Source: Pseudomonas sp. GM41(2012) (GTDB taxonomy: Bacteria > Pseudomonadota > Gammaproteobacteria > Pseudomonadales > Pseudomonadaceae). Taken from it: a stretch of DNA of 64,000 nucleotides. The translations under genes and the position numbers were made by a program. Under the pieces are notes generated by a model. That model was not told the origin of the DNA, did no database searches, and saw only the letters and a list, made by a program, of their open reading frames with translations. Shown one piece after another: positions 55,056 through 64,000 of this stretch (its first letter is position 1; each line of letters begins with the position of its first letter). The stretch covers positions 248,001-312,000 of the forward strand of contig NZ_AKJN02000002.1 of the NCBI RefSeq assembly GCF_000282315.2, given 5' to 3'.

Positions 55056-55082
55056 AAAAAAGCCCCGAACCAGCCGGGGCTT
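55056..55082 (-). terminator. Terminator of the OprD-type porin
   Basis: Stem AAGCCCCG-AACCAG-CCGGGGCTT with the uridine run on the minus strand, 46 bp after the porin stop. Confidence 0.85.
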
Positions 55083-55127
55083 CTCCTTTCTCAGCCTTGC
55101 ATCAGGCCTCGATAGCGCAACCGATCA

Positions 55128-56411
55128 TCAGAAAATGTTGATCGGGTAATCCACGAACACACGCACTTCATTACCGCTGGAGTTGTACTCACTCGATTTC
55201 TGCGAGACACGCAGGATCGAGCTGCGCAGTTTCACGCTCAGGTCTTTGGCCGGGCCGCTTTGCACGACGTACTTGAACTGGTTGAAGATTTCGCGCTCGG
55301 TGCCGCCTTCGCTGGTGGAGGTGGTGATGTTGTCGCCGCGCACGTAGGCGAAGTTGTAGCTCAGGCCTGGAACACCGAAGGTGCTGAAGTCCAGGCCGTA
55401 GCCCAGCTGCCAGCTGCGTTCGTCTTCGGCGTTGAAGTCGGACCAGTAGGAGTTCGCCAGGTAGATGGTGTTGCCGCCGTCGCCGACGCGACCTTGATCC
55501 TTCTGGTAGCCGCCGTAGGCATAGCCCAGGTTGCTGTCGCCGGTGCTGCGCTGGTGGGCGAGCGTGAACGAGTGCGCGCCGGTGGCGAATGTGGCGGCCA
55601 GGCTCCAGATTTTGTTGTCGTCGCCGGTCGCACCGCTTTCGCGAACGTAGGAATCGTCCAGTTTGGTGCGGTAGCCGTTGAAGTCCAGGGTCAGGGACTG
55701 ATCCTTGTCGATCGGGAACACGTAGTTGGCGTTCACGTATTGCTTCTTCAACACGTCTTCGACGTCGGAGGCGTACAGCGCAGCCTTGAACTGTTCGGTG
55801 AACTGGTAACTACCGCCCAACACGTTGATCGACTTCAAGCCGCCGCTGTCATGGCCTTCAGCGCTTTTGCGCGATTCGGCGGTGAAGCGACCGGCGTTCA
55901 GCTCCAGGCCTTTGATCTCCTTGGAGGTGATCAGCGTGCCGGTGTAGCTTTCCGGCAGCAGACGCCCGTTGTCGTAGCTCAACACCGGCAGGACTGGCAT
56001 CTGGTCGCCGTAGGTCAGGACAGTGCTGGATACGCGGAATTTTACCGCGCCGCCGGCTTTGGCCAGGTCGCCGGCCGGGTTACCGCTGTCGCCTTCCTTG
56101 AAGAAGTCGATGCCTTGGCCGCCACTGTGGCTACCACGGTCCAGACGCAAGGCGTACAGACCGAAGGCATCAACGCCTACGCCGACGGTACCTTGGGTGA
56201 AGCCCGAGGTGTAGGTGCCGATGGCAGCCTGACCCCATTCACGCTGGTCGTCGTTGCCGTCTTTTTTGTCGCGATTGATGTAGGCATTGCGCAGCAGCAC
56301 TTTGAGGCTGCTGTCTTCAACAAAACCCTTGGATTCGGCCTGGTCGTTAGCCATGACCTGTGTAGCACTCAACATCCCCAGAGCGATCAGGCTGATTCGC
56401 TTGTTCAACAT
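55128..56411 (-). CDS. OprD-family outer-membrane porin
   Basis: 427 residues. A signal peptide (MLNKRISLIALGMLSATQVMA) precedes the OprD signature FVEDSSLKVLLRNAYINRDKKD and REWGQAAIGTYTSGFTQGT. Alternating aromatic beta strands continue to a C-terminal phenylalanine (VDYPINIF), as needed for assembly of outer-membrane barrels. OprD-type channels take up basic amino acids, peptides or carboxylates; the substrate is not predicted. Single gene, about 250 bp from the DsbA-like gene. Confidence 0.93.
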   Translation of the reverse strand: MLNKRISLIALGMLSATQVMANDQAESKGFVEDSSLKVLLRNAYINRDKKDGNDDQREWGQAAIGTYTSGFTQGTVGVGVDAFGLYALRLDRGSHSGGQGIDFFKEGDSGNPAGDLAKAGGAVKFRVSSTVLTYGDQMPVLPVLSYDNGRLLPESYTGTLITSKEIKGLELNAGRFTAESRKSAEGHDSGGLKSINVLGGSYQFTEQFKAALYASDVEDVLKKQYVNANYVFPIDKDQSLTLDFNGYRTKLDDSYVRESGATGDDNKIWSLAATFATGAHSFTLAHQRSTGDSNLGYAYGGYQKDQGRVGDGGNTIYLANSYWSDFNAEDERSWQLGYGLDFSTFGVPGLSYNFAYVRGDNITTSTSEGGTEREIFNQFKYVVQSGPAKDLSVKLRSSILRVSQKSSEYNSSGNEVRVFVDYPINIF

Positions 56412-56496
56412 TTTGTTCTTTTCCTTATGATCGGTTGATACGCGCTGTGTCGAACGGCTGAAACGGCACTATCGCGCTCTTTTTTCACCCCAAACA

Positions 56497-56534
56497 AAAA
56501 GGCCCGCGCACGAAGAAATCGTGGCGGGCCTTTT
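56497..56534 (-). terminator. Terminator of the DsbA-like gene
   Basis: Stem AAAAGGCCCGC / GCGGGCCTTTT with uridines on both strands, between the stop at 56665 and the porin start. Confidence 0.8.
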
Positions 56535-56664
56535 AGTTATTTTATGAGTCGTGGCGGTTAGCCACAGGCGTGGGGCGAATCCTAGCCGCGCCCTTAACGA
56601 TGTGTCAATTTCATGAATCGTCTGTAAATAGGCGAAAAACGTCTAAGAAAACACTTGTCGCGCG

Positions 56665-57336
56665 TCAATGGGCGCAGCCGTCGAGGCCACAGGCTTGAAG
56701 CGCCGATGAGGCCCCTTGTGCGGGAAGCGACTGACTCAGCCATGCCGCGAAGGCTTGCGGCTTGCCGAGCCACGGGCCGATATCGATCAGGGTAAATTGG
56801 CCGTTGCGCTCAAGGACGAACGTCGGGAAACCCTGACCGCCGACTTCGGCCAGCAATGCTCGACTGTCCTTGATGTGGCGATCGGTTTCAGCTTCTTTGA
56901 AAGCAGCCTGGAACGCTTGAGATTCCAGACCGATGTCTTTCGCGAGTTCTAACAACACCGCTTCATCGGCAATGCGTTGACCTTCCTCGTAGTGAGCACT
57001 CTGCAAACGCCCCAGCAACTCCAGTCCTCGGCCGGCGATCTGCTCGGCTGCCAGCACCGCGGCAATCGGTGGTGCGGAATCGAACACCGCTGTCTCATCG
57101 CGCAGCAATCCTTCGAAATACGCCTCGCCGAACGGCTGGCCGGTGTACTCGGCAATGCGACGGTCGTGGGGCATCACGTAGTTGCGCAGTTGTGGCGAGA
57201 CGGTCTGGCGGTTGGCGCCAGTCATCATGCCGCCACCGTGGGCGATCACTGACAACACCGCCTGAGCGGCTTGCACCAGCGGTTTTGCGCCATAGCACCA
57301 GCCGCATAACGGGTCGTAAATGTAGTGAAGGATCAT
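56665..57336 (-). CDS. DsbA-family protein (CGWC type)
   Basis: 223 residues, no signal peptide. Thioredoxin-like fold with redox motif CGWC in YIYDPLCGWCYGAKPLV and cis-Pro region GGQGFPTFVLERNGQ. The C-terminus carries two further cysteines (ACGLDGCAH), a possible metal or second redox pair. Different from the CPWC protein at 50352. Function unknown beyond thiol-disulfide or isomerase-like chemistry. Confidence 0.88.
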   Translation of the reverse strand: MILHYIYDPLCGWCYGAKPLVQAAQAVLSVIAHGGGMMTGANRQTVSPQLRNYVMPHDRRIAEYTGQPFGEAYFEGLLRDETAVFDSAPPIAAVLAAEQIAGRGLELLGRLQSAHYEEGQRIADEAVLLELAKDIGLESQAFQAAFKEAETDRHIKDSRALLAEVGGQGFPTFVLERNGQFTLIDIGPWLGKPQAFAAWLSQSLPAQGASSALQACGLDGCAH

Positions 57337-57531
57337 GGGAAGACTCCGGCAAAGGCGTAGGAAAACGAGATGCCGGCAGATTAGTCCTCCGCCCGTTTCT
57401 GAAAAACGCTGGAATGGCTTTCAGTCTGTTTCATGAATCGGTCGAATGGCCTCACGGCCTCACTGTAGCTATCTCGACACAATTAGAAATAATCAAACAG
57501 CGGGAGCTTTCAAGAATAATTAACGGAAGTA

Positions 57532-57552
57532 AATAGCAAGCATTACCATTCG
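57532..57552. promoter_or_regulatory. Candidate Fur box
   Basis: AATAGCAAGCATTACCATTC resembles the Pseudomonas Fur consensus (AATAGCAATGATTCTCATT type), 38 bp before the siderophore receptor start. Iron repression of such receptors is well known. Confidence 0.5.
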
Positions 57553-57590
57553 CACCCTCGGATTACTCCACCCTTTCGGATGCGCTTCAG

Positions 57591-59681
57591 ATGCCTGCCC
57601 CCTTTCGCCTCACGCCCGTCACCCTTGGGCTTTCTGCATTTCTCTCTGCCGGTTTTGCCTGCGCCGCCACCACTGTTTTACCCGAGACGTCGATCAGCGC
57701 CGAAGCTGAAGCCGATGACCCGCGCGTGAAAGAAACCAGCACCGCGACCCGCACCGCCACGCCGGTGCGCTACGTTCCACAAGCCATCGACTCGATCAAA
57801 ACCGCAAACGTCGTGGATTACGGCACCAACGATCTTGGCACCGCGCTGAGCGGCATCCCCAACGTCAGCAGCGGCGCCGACACTCGCTTCGACAGCCTGC
57901 GCATCCGCGGTTTCGACGCCAGCAACGACTTCTACCTTGACGGCATCCGTGACGACAGCCAATACGTGCGCGATTTGCACAACATCGAACGCATCGAAGT
58001 CCTCAAAGGCCCGGCCGCTGTTTTGTATGGCCGTGGTAGTCAGGGCGGGATCGTCAATCGGGTCAGCAAGTTGCCTGAATTCGGTCGCCGCTCGACCCTC
58101 GAGGCCCAGGGCGGCAGCGATGATTTGCGCAGCCTCTACGCCGACCTCGGCACCGACCCGAGCGAGAACATCAGCCTGCGCCTGAACATGGGCAACATGG
58201 ATCAAAACAGCTTCCGCGATGGCGTGAGCGGCAATCGCCAACTGTTCGCACCGTCGATGAGCTGGCAACTGACCCCGGACTTGAACTGGCTGGTGCAGTA
58301 CGAATACAGCCGCTACAACCGTACGCCGGATCGCGGCATCCCCGGTGTAAACGGACGCCCGGCCGACGTAGGACGGGATACGACCTACGGCAGCGAGCAC
58401 GATTTCATCGACGACAAGTCGCAATCCCTGCGCTCGAAACTCAGTTATGAGCTCAGCGATAACTGGCAGCTGCGCCACACCCTGGGCGTGTTCAAGCTCA
58501 ACAGCGACTTCGACAACACCTACCTGACCGGTTACACCCCGGCGACCAACAAGGTCACGCGCCAGCACTGGCAACAGGACCTGACCACCCGCAACGTCTA
58601 CAACAACGTCGAGCTGGAAGGCGGTTTCGACACGTTCGGCCTTGAGCATCGTTTGCTGACCGGCATCGAAATCGGCAGCCAGCGGCGCGATCCGACGTTG
58701 TACAACGCGGCCACCGGACGCGGGACTCAGCCGGTGCCGGCGCTCGACCTGTACAACCCCGACCGCAATTTGCGCCACACCGGACGGATGCAAGTGTCCA
58801 GCAGCTCTCACACCGAAGTCGAAAGCCGTGCAGTGTACGTGCAGGATCAACTGCGTTTGAACGATCAATGGCAACTGCTGGCGGGTTTGCGTTACGACAC
58901 CTTCGACATCGAGTCGACCAACAAGCTGCGGGACATTTCCGAAAATCGTGACAGCCATAGCACCAGCCCGCGTGTAGGACTGGTGTGGACGCCGCTGCAG
59001 AATCATTCCTTCTACGCCTCCTGGACCAAGACTTTTTCCCCGGTCGGCGGTGGTTTGATCGGTATCACCCCAGGCGCCGCCGGCAACAGCAACGACCTGA
59101 GCCCCGAGCTGACCAAGCAAAAGGAAATCGGCGTGAAGAGCGACTGGCTCGATGATCGCCTGAGCACCACGTTGGCGATCTACGAACTGGAACTCTACAA
59201 CCGCCGTACCAGCGACCCCGACAATCCGACCGTCACCTTGATGACCGGCCTGCAACGTTCCCGCGGGATCGAGCTGACTGGCACCGGCAAATTCGCGGGC
59301 AACTGGTACGTGCGCGGTGGCGTGGGTGTGCAGGACGCGACGGTCGAAAAGGACAACAACGGCTTTGAAGGCAAACGCATCAGCAACGTGGCCAAGCACA
59401 ACGGCAGCCTGTTCCTGACCTGGAAACCGGAAATGGGCTGGTACGCCGAAACCGGTCTGACCCTGGTGGGCCAGCGCTACGCCGACAACCTCAACACCAC
59501 TGTCCTGCCAGGTTATGGCCGTTGGGATGCATTGGCCGGGTTCCGGCAGAAGGATTGGGATTTGCGCACGGCGCTGAACAACATCAGCGACAAGACCTAT
59601 TACTCGTCGGCCACCAGTGCAGCGCAGATTCAGCCGGGTGAACCGCGCAGCGTGGTCGTGACCGGAACCTACAGCTTCTAA
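57591..59681 (+). CDS. TonB-dependent siderophore receptor
   Basis: 696 residues. A signal peptide (MPAPFRLTPVTLGLSAFLSAGFACA) leads to the plug domain with LSGIPNVSSGADTRFDSLRIRGF and FYLDGIRDDSQYVRDLHNIERIEVLKGPAAVLYGRG, the standard plug motif. The 22-strand barrel ends in the aromatic VVVTGTYSF. It resembles catecholate-type receptors such as Fiu or a ferrichrome/FiuA relative; the siderophore is not settled by sequence. No partner genes. Probably Fur-controlled. Confidence 0.92.
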   Translation: MPAPFRLTPVTLGLSAFLSAGFACAATTVLPETSISAEAEADDPRVKETSTATRTATPVRYVPQAIDSIKTANVVDYGTNDLGTALSGIPNVSSGADTRFDSLRIRGFDASNDFYLDGIRDDSQYVRDLHNIERIEVLKGPAAVLYGRGSQGGIVNRVSKLPEFGRRSTLEAQGGSDDLRSLYADLGTDPSENISLRLNMGNMDQNSFRDGVSGNRQLFAPSMSWQLTPDLNWLVQYEYSRYNRTPDRGIPGVNGRPADVGRDTTYGSEHDFIDDKSQSLRSKLSYELSDNWQLRHTLGVFKLNSDFDNTYLTGYTPATNKVTRQHWQQDLTTRNVYNNVELEGGFDTFGLEHRLLTGIEIGSQRRDPTLYNAATGRGTQPVPALDLYNPDRNLRHTGRMQVSSSSHTEVESRAVYVQDQLRLNDQWQLLAGLRYDTFDIESTNKLRDISENRDSHSTSPRVGLVWTPLQNHSFYASWTKTFSPVGGGLIGITPGAAGNSNDLSPELTKQKEIGVKSDWLDDRLSTTLAIYELELYNRRTSDPDNPTVTLMTGLQRSRGIELTGTGKFAGNWYVRGGVGVQDATVEKDNNGFEGKRISNVAKHNGSLFLTWKPEMGWYAETGLTLVGQRYADNLNTTVLPGYGRWDALAGFRQKDWDLRTALNNISDKTYYSSATSAAQIQPGEPRSVVVTGTYSF

Positions 59682-59731
59682 ACACCACGAACCGGTGTGG
59701 ACACACAAATATTGTGTTCATACCGATAACC

Positions 59732-59821
59732 TGTGGGAGCGAGCCTGCTCGCGAAGAGGCCGACACATCCAACATCAATGTTGACTGTTAGACCGCCTTC
59801 GCGAGCAGGCTCGCTCCCACA
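59732..59821. repeat. REP doublet (REPIN-like), family B
   Basis: Arms CTGTGGGAGCGAGCCTGCTC / GCAGGCTCGCTCCCACA between the receptor gene and its terminator. Confidence 0.85.
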
Positions 59822-59854
59822 ATTAATCTCCATGCACACAAAACCTTCGCCCAT

Positions 59855-59885
59855 AAAAAAGCGCCGCCATCCCGGCAGCGCTTTT
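59855..59885. terminator. Bidirectional terminator between the receptor gene and the small hypothetical
   Basis: AAAAGCGC-GCC / GGC-GCGCTTTT stem with one mismatch, A and T runs on either side. Confidence 0.7.
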
Positions 59886-59907
59886 ATCAATCCTTTGTTT
59901 TTTCTTC

Positions 59908-60120
59908 TTATCCTTCCATCACATCCCACAACGCTTCCAGCTCCGCTTCGCTGAATAAACCAGCGGGGTAGCGTTCGATCATCGTCCGGCGCGGATCAGG
60001 TTCTCTGATCTGACGCGTTCCATTGGACTTCAACCAGTGCGCCAGGACCTGGAGCGATTCGCTGTTTACTGCCAGGGGATGCAACGCCCGCTCGGTCACC
60101 ACATTCATTTCGGCGTTCAT
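59908..60120 (-). CDS. Small hypothetical protein
   Basis: 70 residues from ATG 60120 with AGGAG 11 bases upstream; the frame extends another 14 codons to 60162. Sequence RALHPLAVNSESLQVLAHWL then GTRQIREPDPRRTMIERYP and an acidic tail (SEAELEALWDVMEG). No domain recognised. Good ribosome site and terminators on both sides support a real gene. Confidence 0.65.
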   Translation of the reverse strand: MNAEMNVVTERALHPLAVNSESLQVLAHWLKSNGTRQIREPDPRRTMIERYPAGLFSEAELEALWDVMEG

Positions 60121-60259
60121 TTCCGCGCTCTCTCCTGGATTGTGAGCGGCTAACTTATCCAAGGTTTATGACAGAACATCGCAGTTCTCCCCCTCCCTGT
60201 TACACCCTGAGCGATACAAGAGCTGTGCCAAGGTTTCGCAACTGTCGACAAGTGGATAC

Positions 60260-60294
60260 AAAAAAGCCCGCAGTCCTTTAGGGCTGCGGGCTTT
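60260..60294 (-). terminator. Terminator of aguA
   Basis: Stem AAAGCCCGCAG / CTGCGGGCTTT with a run of six uridines on the minus strand. Confidence 0.85.
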
Positions 60295-60363
60295 CTACAA
60301 AACGGGAAGGGAAAATGGTTGCCGAATCGATTCTGCAATCAACTCAAGCTGTTACAACTGCAC

Positions 60364-61470
60364 TCACTCTTTGTGCGGTGCTGGCTGTTGTTGGGTAAGG
60401 CAGTGGATGTTACCGCCCCCCAGTAACAGTTCGCGGCCGGGCACCATCACCACTTCGTGCTGCGGGAACAGTGCCTGCAAAATCTCTTTTGCCGGGCCAT
60501 CCAACGGATCGTCAAAGCTCGGCGCGATGATGCCGCCGTTCACGATCAGAAAGTTCACGTAGGAACCCGCCAGACGCACGGTCGGATTACGTTCCTGAGT
60601 CCCGTCCACCGGATCAACACCGGCGCACTCTTCTTCGGTCGCATACAGCGGCCCCGGAATCGGCATCTTGTGCACCGTGAATGGGCGACCCTTGGCGTCG
60701 GTGCTGCTTTCCAGCACTTTCATTGCCGCCTGGCAGCGCGGGTAGTTCGGGTCCTGCGGGTCATCGGTCCAGGCCAGCAACACTTCGCCCGGACGCACGT
60801 AGCAGCAGAAGTTATCCACATGGCCGTCGGTTTCGTCGTTGAACAAACCGTCCGGCAGCCAGATGATTTTATCCACAGCCAGATTGGCGCTGAGCACCGC
60901 TTCGATCTCTGCACGGTTCATGTGCGGATTGCGATTGCGGTTGAGCAGGCATTCTTCGGTAGTGATCAACGTGCCTTCGCCGTCGACGTGGATCGAACCG
61001 CCTTCAAGCACAAAGCCCTCGGTGCGGTAGCGCTGGCTGCGCTCGATCTCGAGGATCTTGCCGCCGACCTGGGAATCGCGATTCCACGGCGAGTACAGCC
61101 CCCCGTCGAAACCGCCCCACGAGTTGAAGTCCCAGTTCACACCACGGACTTCGCCACCGTTATTGATGACAAACGTCGGACCCGTGTCGCGAACCCAGGC
61201 GTCGTCGCTGGACATTTCCACCACACGAATATTCGGCACGTCCAGACGGGCACGGGCGTTTTCGTATTGGCCGGCGGAAACCGCTACGGTTACCGGTTCG
61301 AAACGCGCAATGGCTTTGGCCACCGCGACGTGCGCGGCTTGCGCCGGTTTGCCACCCAGACGCCAGTTGTCCGGGCGCTCGGGCCAGATCATCCAGGTCT
61401 GGGTTTGCGGCGCCCATTCGGCGGGCATGTAAAAGCCGTCGGCGCGCGGCGTGCTGTGCAAAGTGGTCAT
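60364..61470 (-). CDS. aguA: Agmatine deiminase
   Basis: 368 residues. It hydrolyses agmatine to N-carbamoylputrescine and ammonia. The catalytic cysteine is in [13 protein letters not shown] near the C-terminus; the other guanidine-modifying residues are in [17 protein letters not shown] and [15 protein letters not shown]. Starts [19 protein letters not shown]. Five bases downstream of aguB, so one operon (aguB then aguA). Confidence 0.97.
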   Translation of the reverse strand: MTTLHSTPRADGFYMPAEWAPQTQTWMIWPERPDNWRLGGKPAQAAHVAVAKAIARFEPVTVAVSAGQYENARARLDVPNIRVVEMSSDDAWVRDTGPTFVINNGGEVRGVNWDFNSWGGFDGGLYSPWNRDSQVGGKILEIERSQRYRTEGFVLEGGSIHVDGEGTLITTEECLLNRNRNPHMNRAEIEAVLSANLAVDKIIWLPDGLFNDETDGHVDNFCCYVRPGEVLLAWTDDPQDPNYPRCQAAMKVLESSTDAKGRPFTVHKMPIPGPLYATEEECAGVDPVDGTQERNPTVRLAGSYVNFLIVNGGIIAPSFDDPLDGPAKEILQALFPQHEVVMVPGRELLLGGGNIHCLTQQQPAPHKE

Positions 61471-61475
61471 GACAA

Positions 61476-62354
<879 letters not shown>

Positions 62355-62657
62355 GAATCATCTCCGGGGCAATTGCTTGAGGGTCGAAGGTGGTATCGAC
62401 CAATGACAGAAATGGGAAGCACCGGGCGTGGTGAGGCCACACCGGGGCAGAGGTGACTTTATAGCCGATAAAAATCGGCTTTAGAAGTCACCAACAAACC
62501 TTTTGTCATATTTTTTTGCTAAAAAGCCGATATCTATCGAATTAACACCGTACCAATGTGGGAGTGAGCCCGCTCGCGATTGCAGTCGAACATTCAACAT
62601 GGATGTCGACTGATCCTGCCCAATCGCGAGCAGGCTCACCCCCACAGGGACGTGTGT
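62355..62657. other. Intergenic region upstream of aguBA
   Basis: 303 bp. It contains a perfect 7-bp palindrome AGCCGAT-AAAA-ATCGGCT at 62463-62480, and a related AGCCGATATC at about 62525, about 110-170 bp upstream of aguB. These could be operator sites for an agmatine-responsive repressor. A REP doublet occupies 62557-62646. Confidence 0.45.
62557..62646. repeat. REP doublet (REPIN-like), family B
   Basis: Arms TGTGGGAGTGAGCCCGCTCG and GAGCAGGCTCACCCCCACA with a few mismatches. Confidence 0.8.
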
Positions 62658-64000
62658 TTACAGGCCCTCTGCGAGAACCTTCGACAGCATGTCCACGAAG
62701 AAATCCACGCTCTGACGCGAGGTCACCATCGGCGGTTTGATCTTGAGGACGTTCAGGTAATCGCCAGTTGGCTGCATGAAGATCCCCAACTCGCGCAATC
62801 GATCACACAGCGCCGCGGTTTCTTCGGTCGCCGGTTCCAGGGTTTCGCGATTGCGGATCAACTCGACGCCCAGATAGAAGCCGGAGCCATGCACCGCGCC
62901 CACCAGCGGATGGATATCGATCAGCGCTTCAAGCCGTTCCTTGAAATACCCGCCCACGACCTGAGCGTTTTCCCAGAGTTTTTCTTCCTCCATCACATCC
63001 AGCACTGCCATGCCGATCTGGCAACTGACCGGGCTGCCACCGGCCGACGAGAAGAAGTAACCCTCGGCCTCCAGCGCTTCGGCGATTTCCCGACGGGTGA
63101 TCACCGCGCCCAACGGCTGGCCGTTGCCCATGCCTTTGGCCATGGTGATGATGTCCGGCACCACGCCTTGCTCTTCGAAACCCCAGAAAAAATTGCCCAT
63201 CCGGCCGTAACCGACCTGCACTTCATCGGCGATACAAATGCCGCCCTGGGCACGAACCAGCGCATAAACCTGTTTCAAATACCCCGGCGGCAGCGAGATA
63301 CCGCCAGCATTGCCGTACACCGGTTCGCAGATGAAACCGGCCAGTTGACGCTTCTGCTCGGCAATTTTCGCCAGGTTGTGTTCGACGCTGCGCACGTAGT
63401 CCGGCGCGCTATCCGGTCCACGGAATTCGCCGCGATAAGTGTTCGGCGCGGTGACCGGATGCACCCAGTCCGGACGGCTGCTCAAAGCCTTCGGGTTGTC
63501 GGCAATCGAGGTCGAGACCGCGTCCGCGCCCACTGTCCAGCCGTGATAGGCCTCGAGCACGCTGAGCATGTCGCGGCCACCGCTGTAGGCCCATGCCAGG
63601 CGGATTGCCAGGTCATTGGCTTCGCTGCCACTGTTGACCAGAAATACCCGGTCCATGGAGTCCGGCGACAGTTTCAGCAAACGTTCAGAGAACTCGGCAA
63701 TCGCTGCGTAGTTAAAACGCGAGTTGGTATTGAGCAGCGACCACTGACGGCTGGCGACAGCGGCCATGCGCGGATGACCGTGGCCAAGCACCGCAACGTT
63801 GTTGAGCATGTCGAGGTAGGAACGGCCTTGCATGTCGATCAAATGATTGCGCCAGCCACGTTCGATACGCGGCGGGTCGACGTAATAGTGTTTCTGGGTA
63901 CGGGCGAAACTGGCGTCACGGCGCGCCAGCAACGTCTGCGAATCGAGTTCTTCTTCAGCGTCACAGGCCAGTCCCAGCAGCACCGCCGGTGACGGGCACA
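62658..64000 (-). CDS. Class III aminotransferase, probably C-terminal domain of a larger protein (cut by window edge)
   Basis: The frame is open through base 64000 with no stop, so the N-terminus lies outside. The visible part of about 447 codons is a complete class III (ornithine/GABA-type) PLP aminotransferase: VLEAYHGWTVGADAVSTSIA, ICIADEVQVGYGR and the PLP lysine in ITMAKGMGNGQPLGAV. The segment before (PSPAVLLGLACDAEEELDSQT) is not an aminotransferase start and fits the known Pseudomonas fusion in which a phosphotransferase and a peptidase-like domain precede the aminotransferase; an internal GTG at 63983 could be mistaken for a start. Confidence 0.85.
   Translation of the reverse strand, partial: CPSPAVLLGLACDAEEELDSQTLLARRDASFARTQKHYYVDPPRIERGWRNHLIDMQGRSYLDMLNNVAVLGHGHPRMAAVASRQWSLLNTNSRFNYAAIAEFSERLLKLSPDSMDRVFLVNSGSEANDLAIRLAWAYSGGRDMLSVLEAYHGWTVGADAVSTSIADNPKALSSRPDWVHPVTAPNTYRGEFRGPDSAPDYVRSVEHNLAKIAEQKRQLAGFICEPVYGNAGGISLPPGYLKQVYALVRAQGGICIADEVQVGYGRMGNFFWGFEEQGVVPDIITMAKGMGNGQPLGAVITRREIAEALEAEGYFFSSAGGSPVSCQIGMAVLDVMEEEKLWENAQVVGGYFKERLEALIDIHPLVGAVHGSGFYLGVELIRNRETLEPATEETAALCDRLRELGIFMQPTGDYLNVLKIKPPMVTSRQSVDFFVDMLSKVLAEGL

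Noticed and set aside
54472-55127. Possible fourth cassette between duplicated terminators around RES-Xre
   Set aside because: The terminator at 55056 has a different stem from those at 52391 and 53768, so no duplication is seen.

Overview
The window looks like chromosome of a fluorescent-group Pseudomonas. It is GC-rich, and the backbone order typA-thiI-glnA-ntrB-ntrC-trmL-secB-grx-rhodanese-gpmI-envC-ctpA-yibQ-his genes-asmA-mutY-yggX-tRNA-Phe follows the equivalent stretch of Pseudomonas aeruginosa as I know it. Eight REP-doublet (REPIN-like) palindromes sit in intergenic gaps, which is typical of the P. fluorescens complex. Both outermost genes (a DUF2339 membrane protein at the left edge and a class III aminotransferase at the right edge) are cut by the window.

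Layout. 1-9.7 kb: DUF2339 membrane protein, glycogen phosphorylase, a YkgJ-type Cys-cluster protein, translational GTPase TypA and tRNA sulfurtransferase ThiI. 9.7-16.5 kb: a nitrogen-control block with glnA, two DUF4124 envelope proteins, ntrB, ntrC and an NtrC/sigma-54 type sRNA locus that I identify as nrsZ. Canonically spaced sigma-54 promoters precede glnA, ntrB and nrsZ. 16.5-25.8 kb: trmL, secB, grxC, a rhodanese-like protein, gpmI, then a cell-envelope cluster (EnvC-like factor, CtpA protease, YibQ deacetylase), a secreted trypsin-like protease and a solute-binding protein. 25.8-35.3 kb: hisB-hisH-DUF2164-hisA-hisF, an OFA-family transporter, a PanZ-like protein, AsmA-mutY-yggX and tRNA-Phe. 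35.3-40.7 kb is accessory: a frameshifted YhcG-type nuclease, an alpha/beta hydrolase, two paralogous small proteins and a vapBC toxin-antitoxin pair. 40.7-47.5 kb: GABA-permease-like transporter, a complete polar amino-acid ABC importer coupled to a methyltransferase, a gene remnant and tRNA-Thr. 47.5-55 kb is accessory again: an AhpD-like cassette, an SDR/SDR/DsbA/tautomerase group, an orphan XRE protein, a DUF3077 protein, a Fic protein and a RES-Xre toxin-antitoxin pair. 55-64 kb: OprD-type porin, DsbA-like protein, TonB-dependent siderophore receptor with a Fur-box candidate, aguBA and the aminotransferase.

Main observation: three small accessory cassettes (vapBC; AhpD-like plus hypothetical; fic) each sit between two copies of the same transcription terminator. 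In the vapBC case 42 bp are identical. In the AhpD case about 65 bp are shared, including the 3' end of tRNA-Thr. In the fic case about 33 bp are shared, including the end of the neighbouring RES gene. None of the three encodes a recombinase. The repeats read as footprints of cassette insertion at terminators. Second: the nitrogen locus carries what looks like an autoregulatory NtrC enhancer plus sigma-54 promoter in front of ntrBC itself, and a three-module nrsZ behind it.
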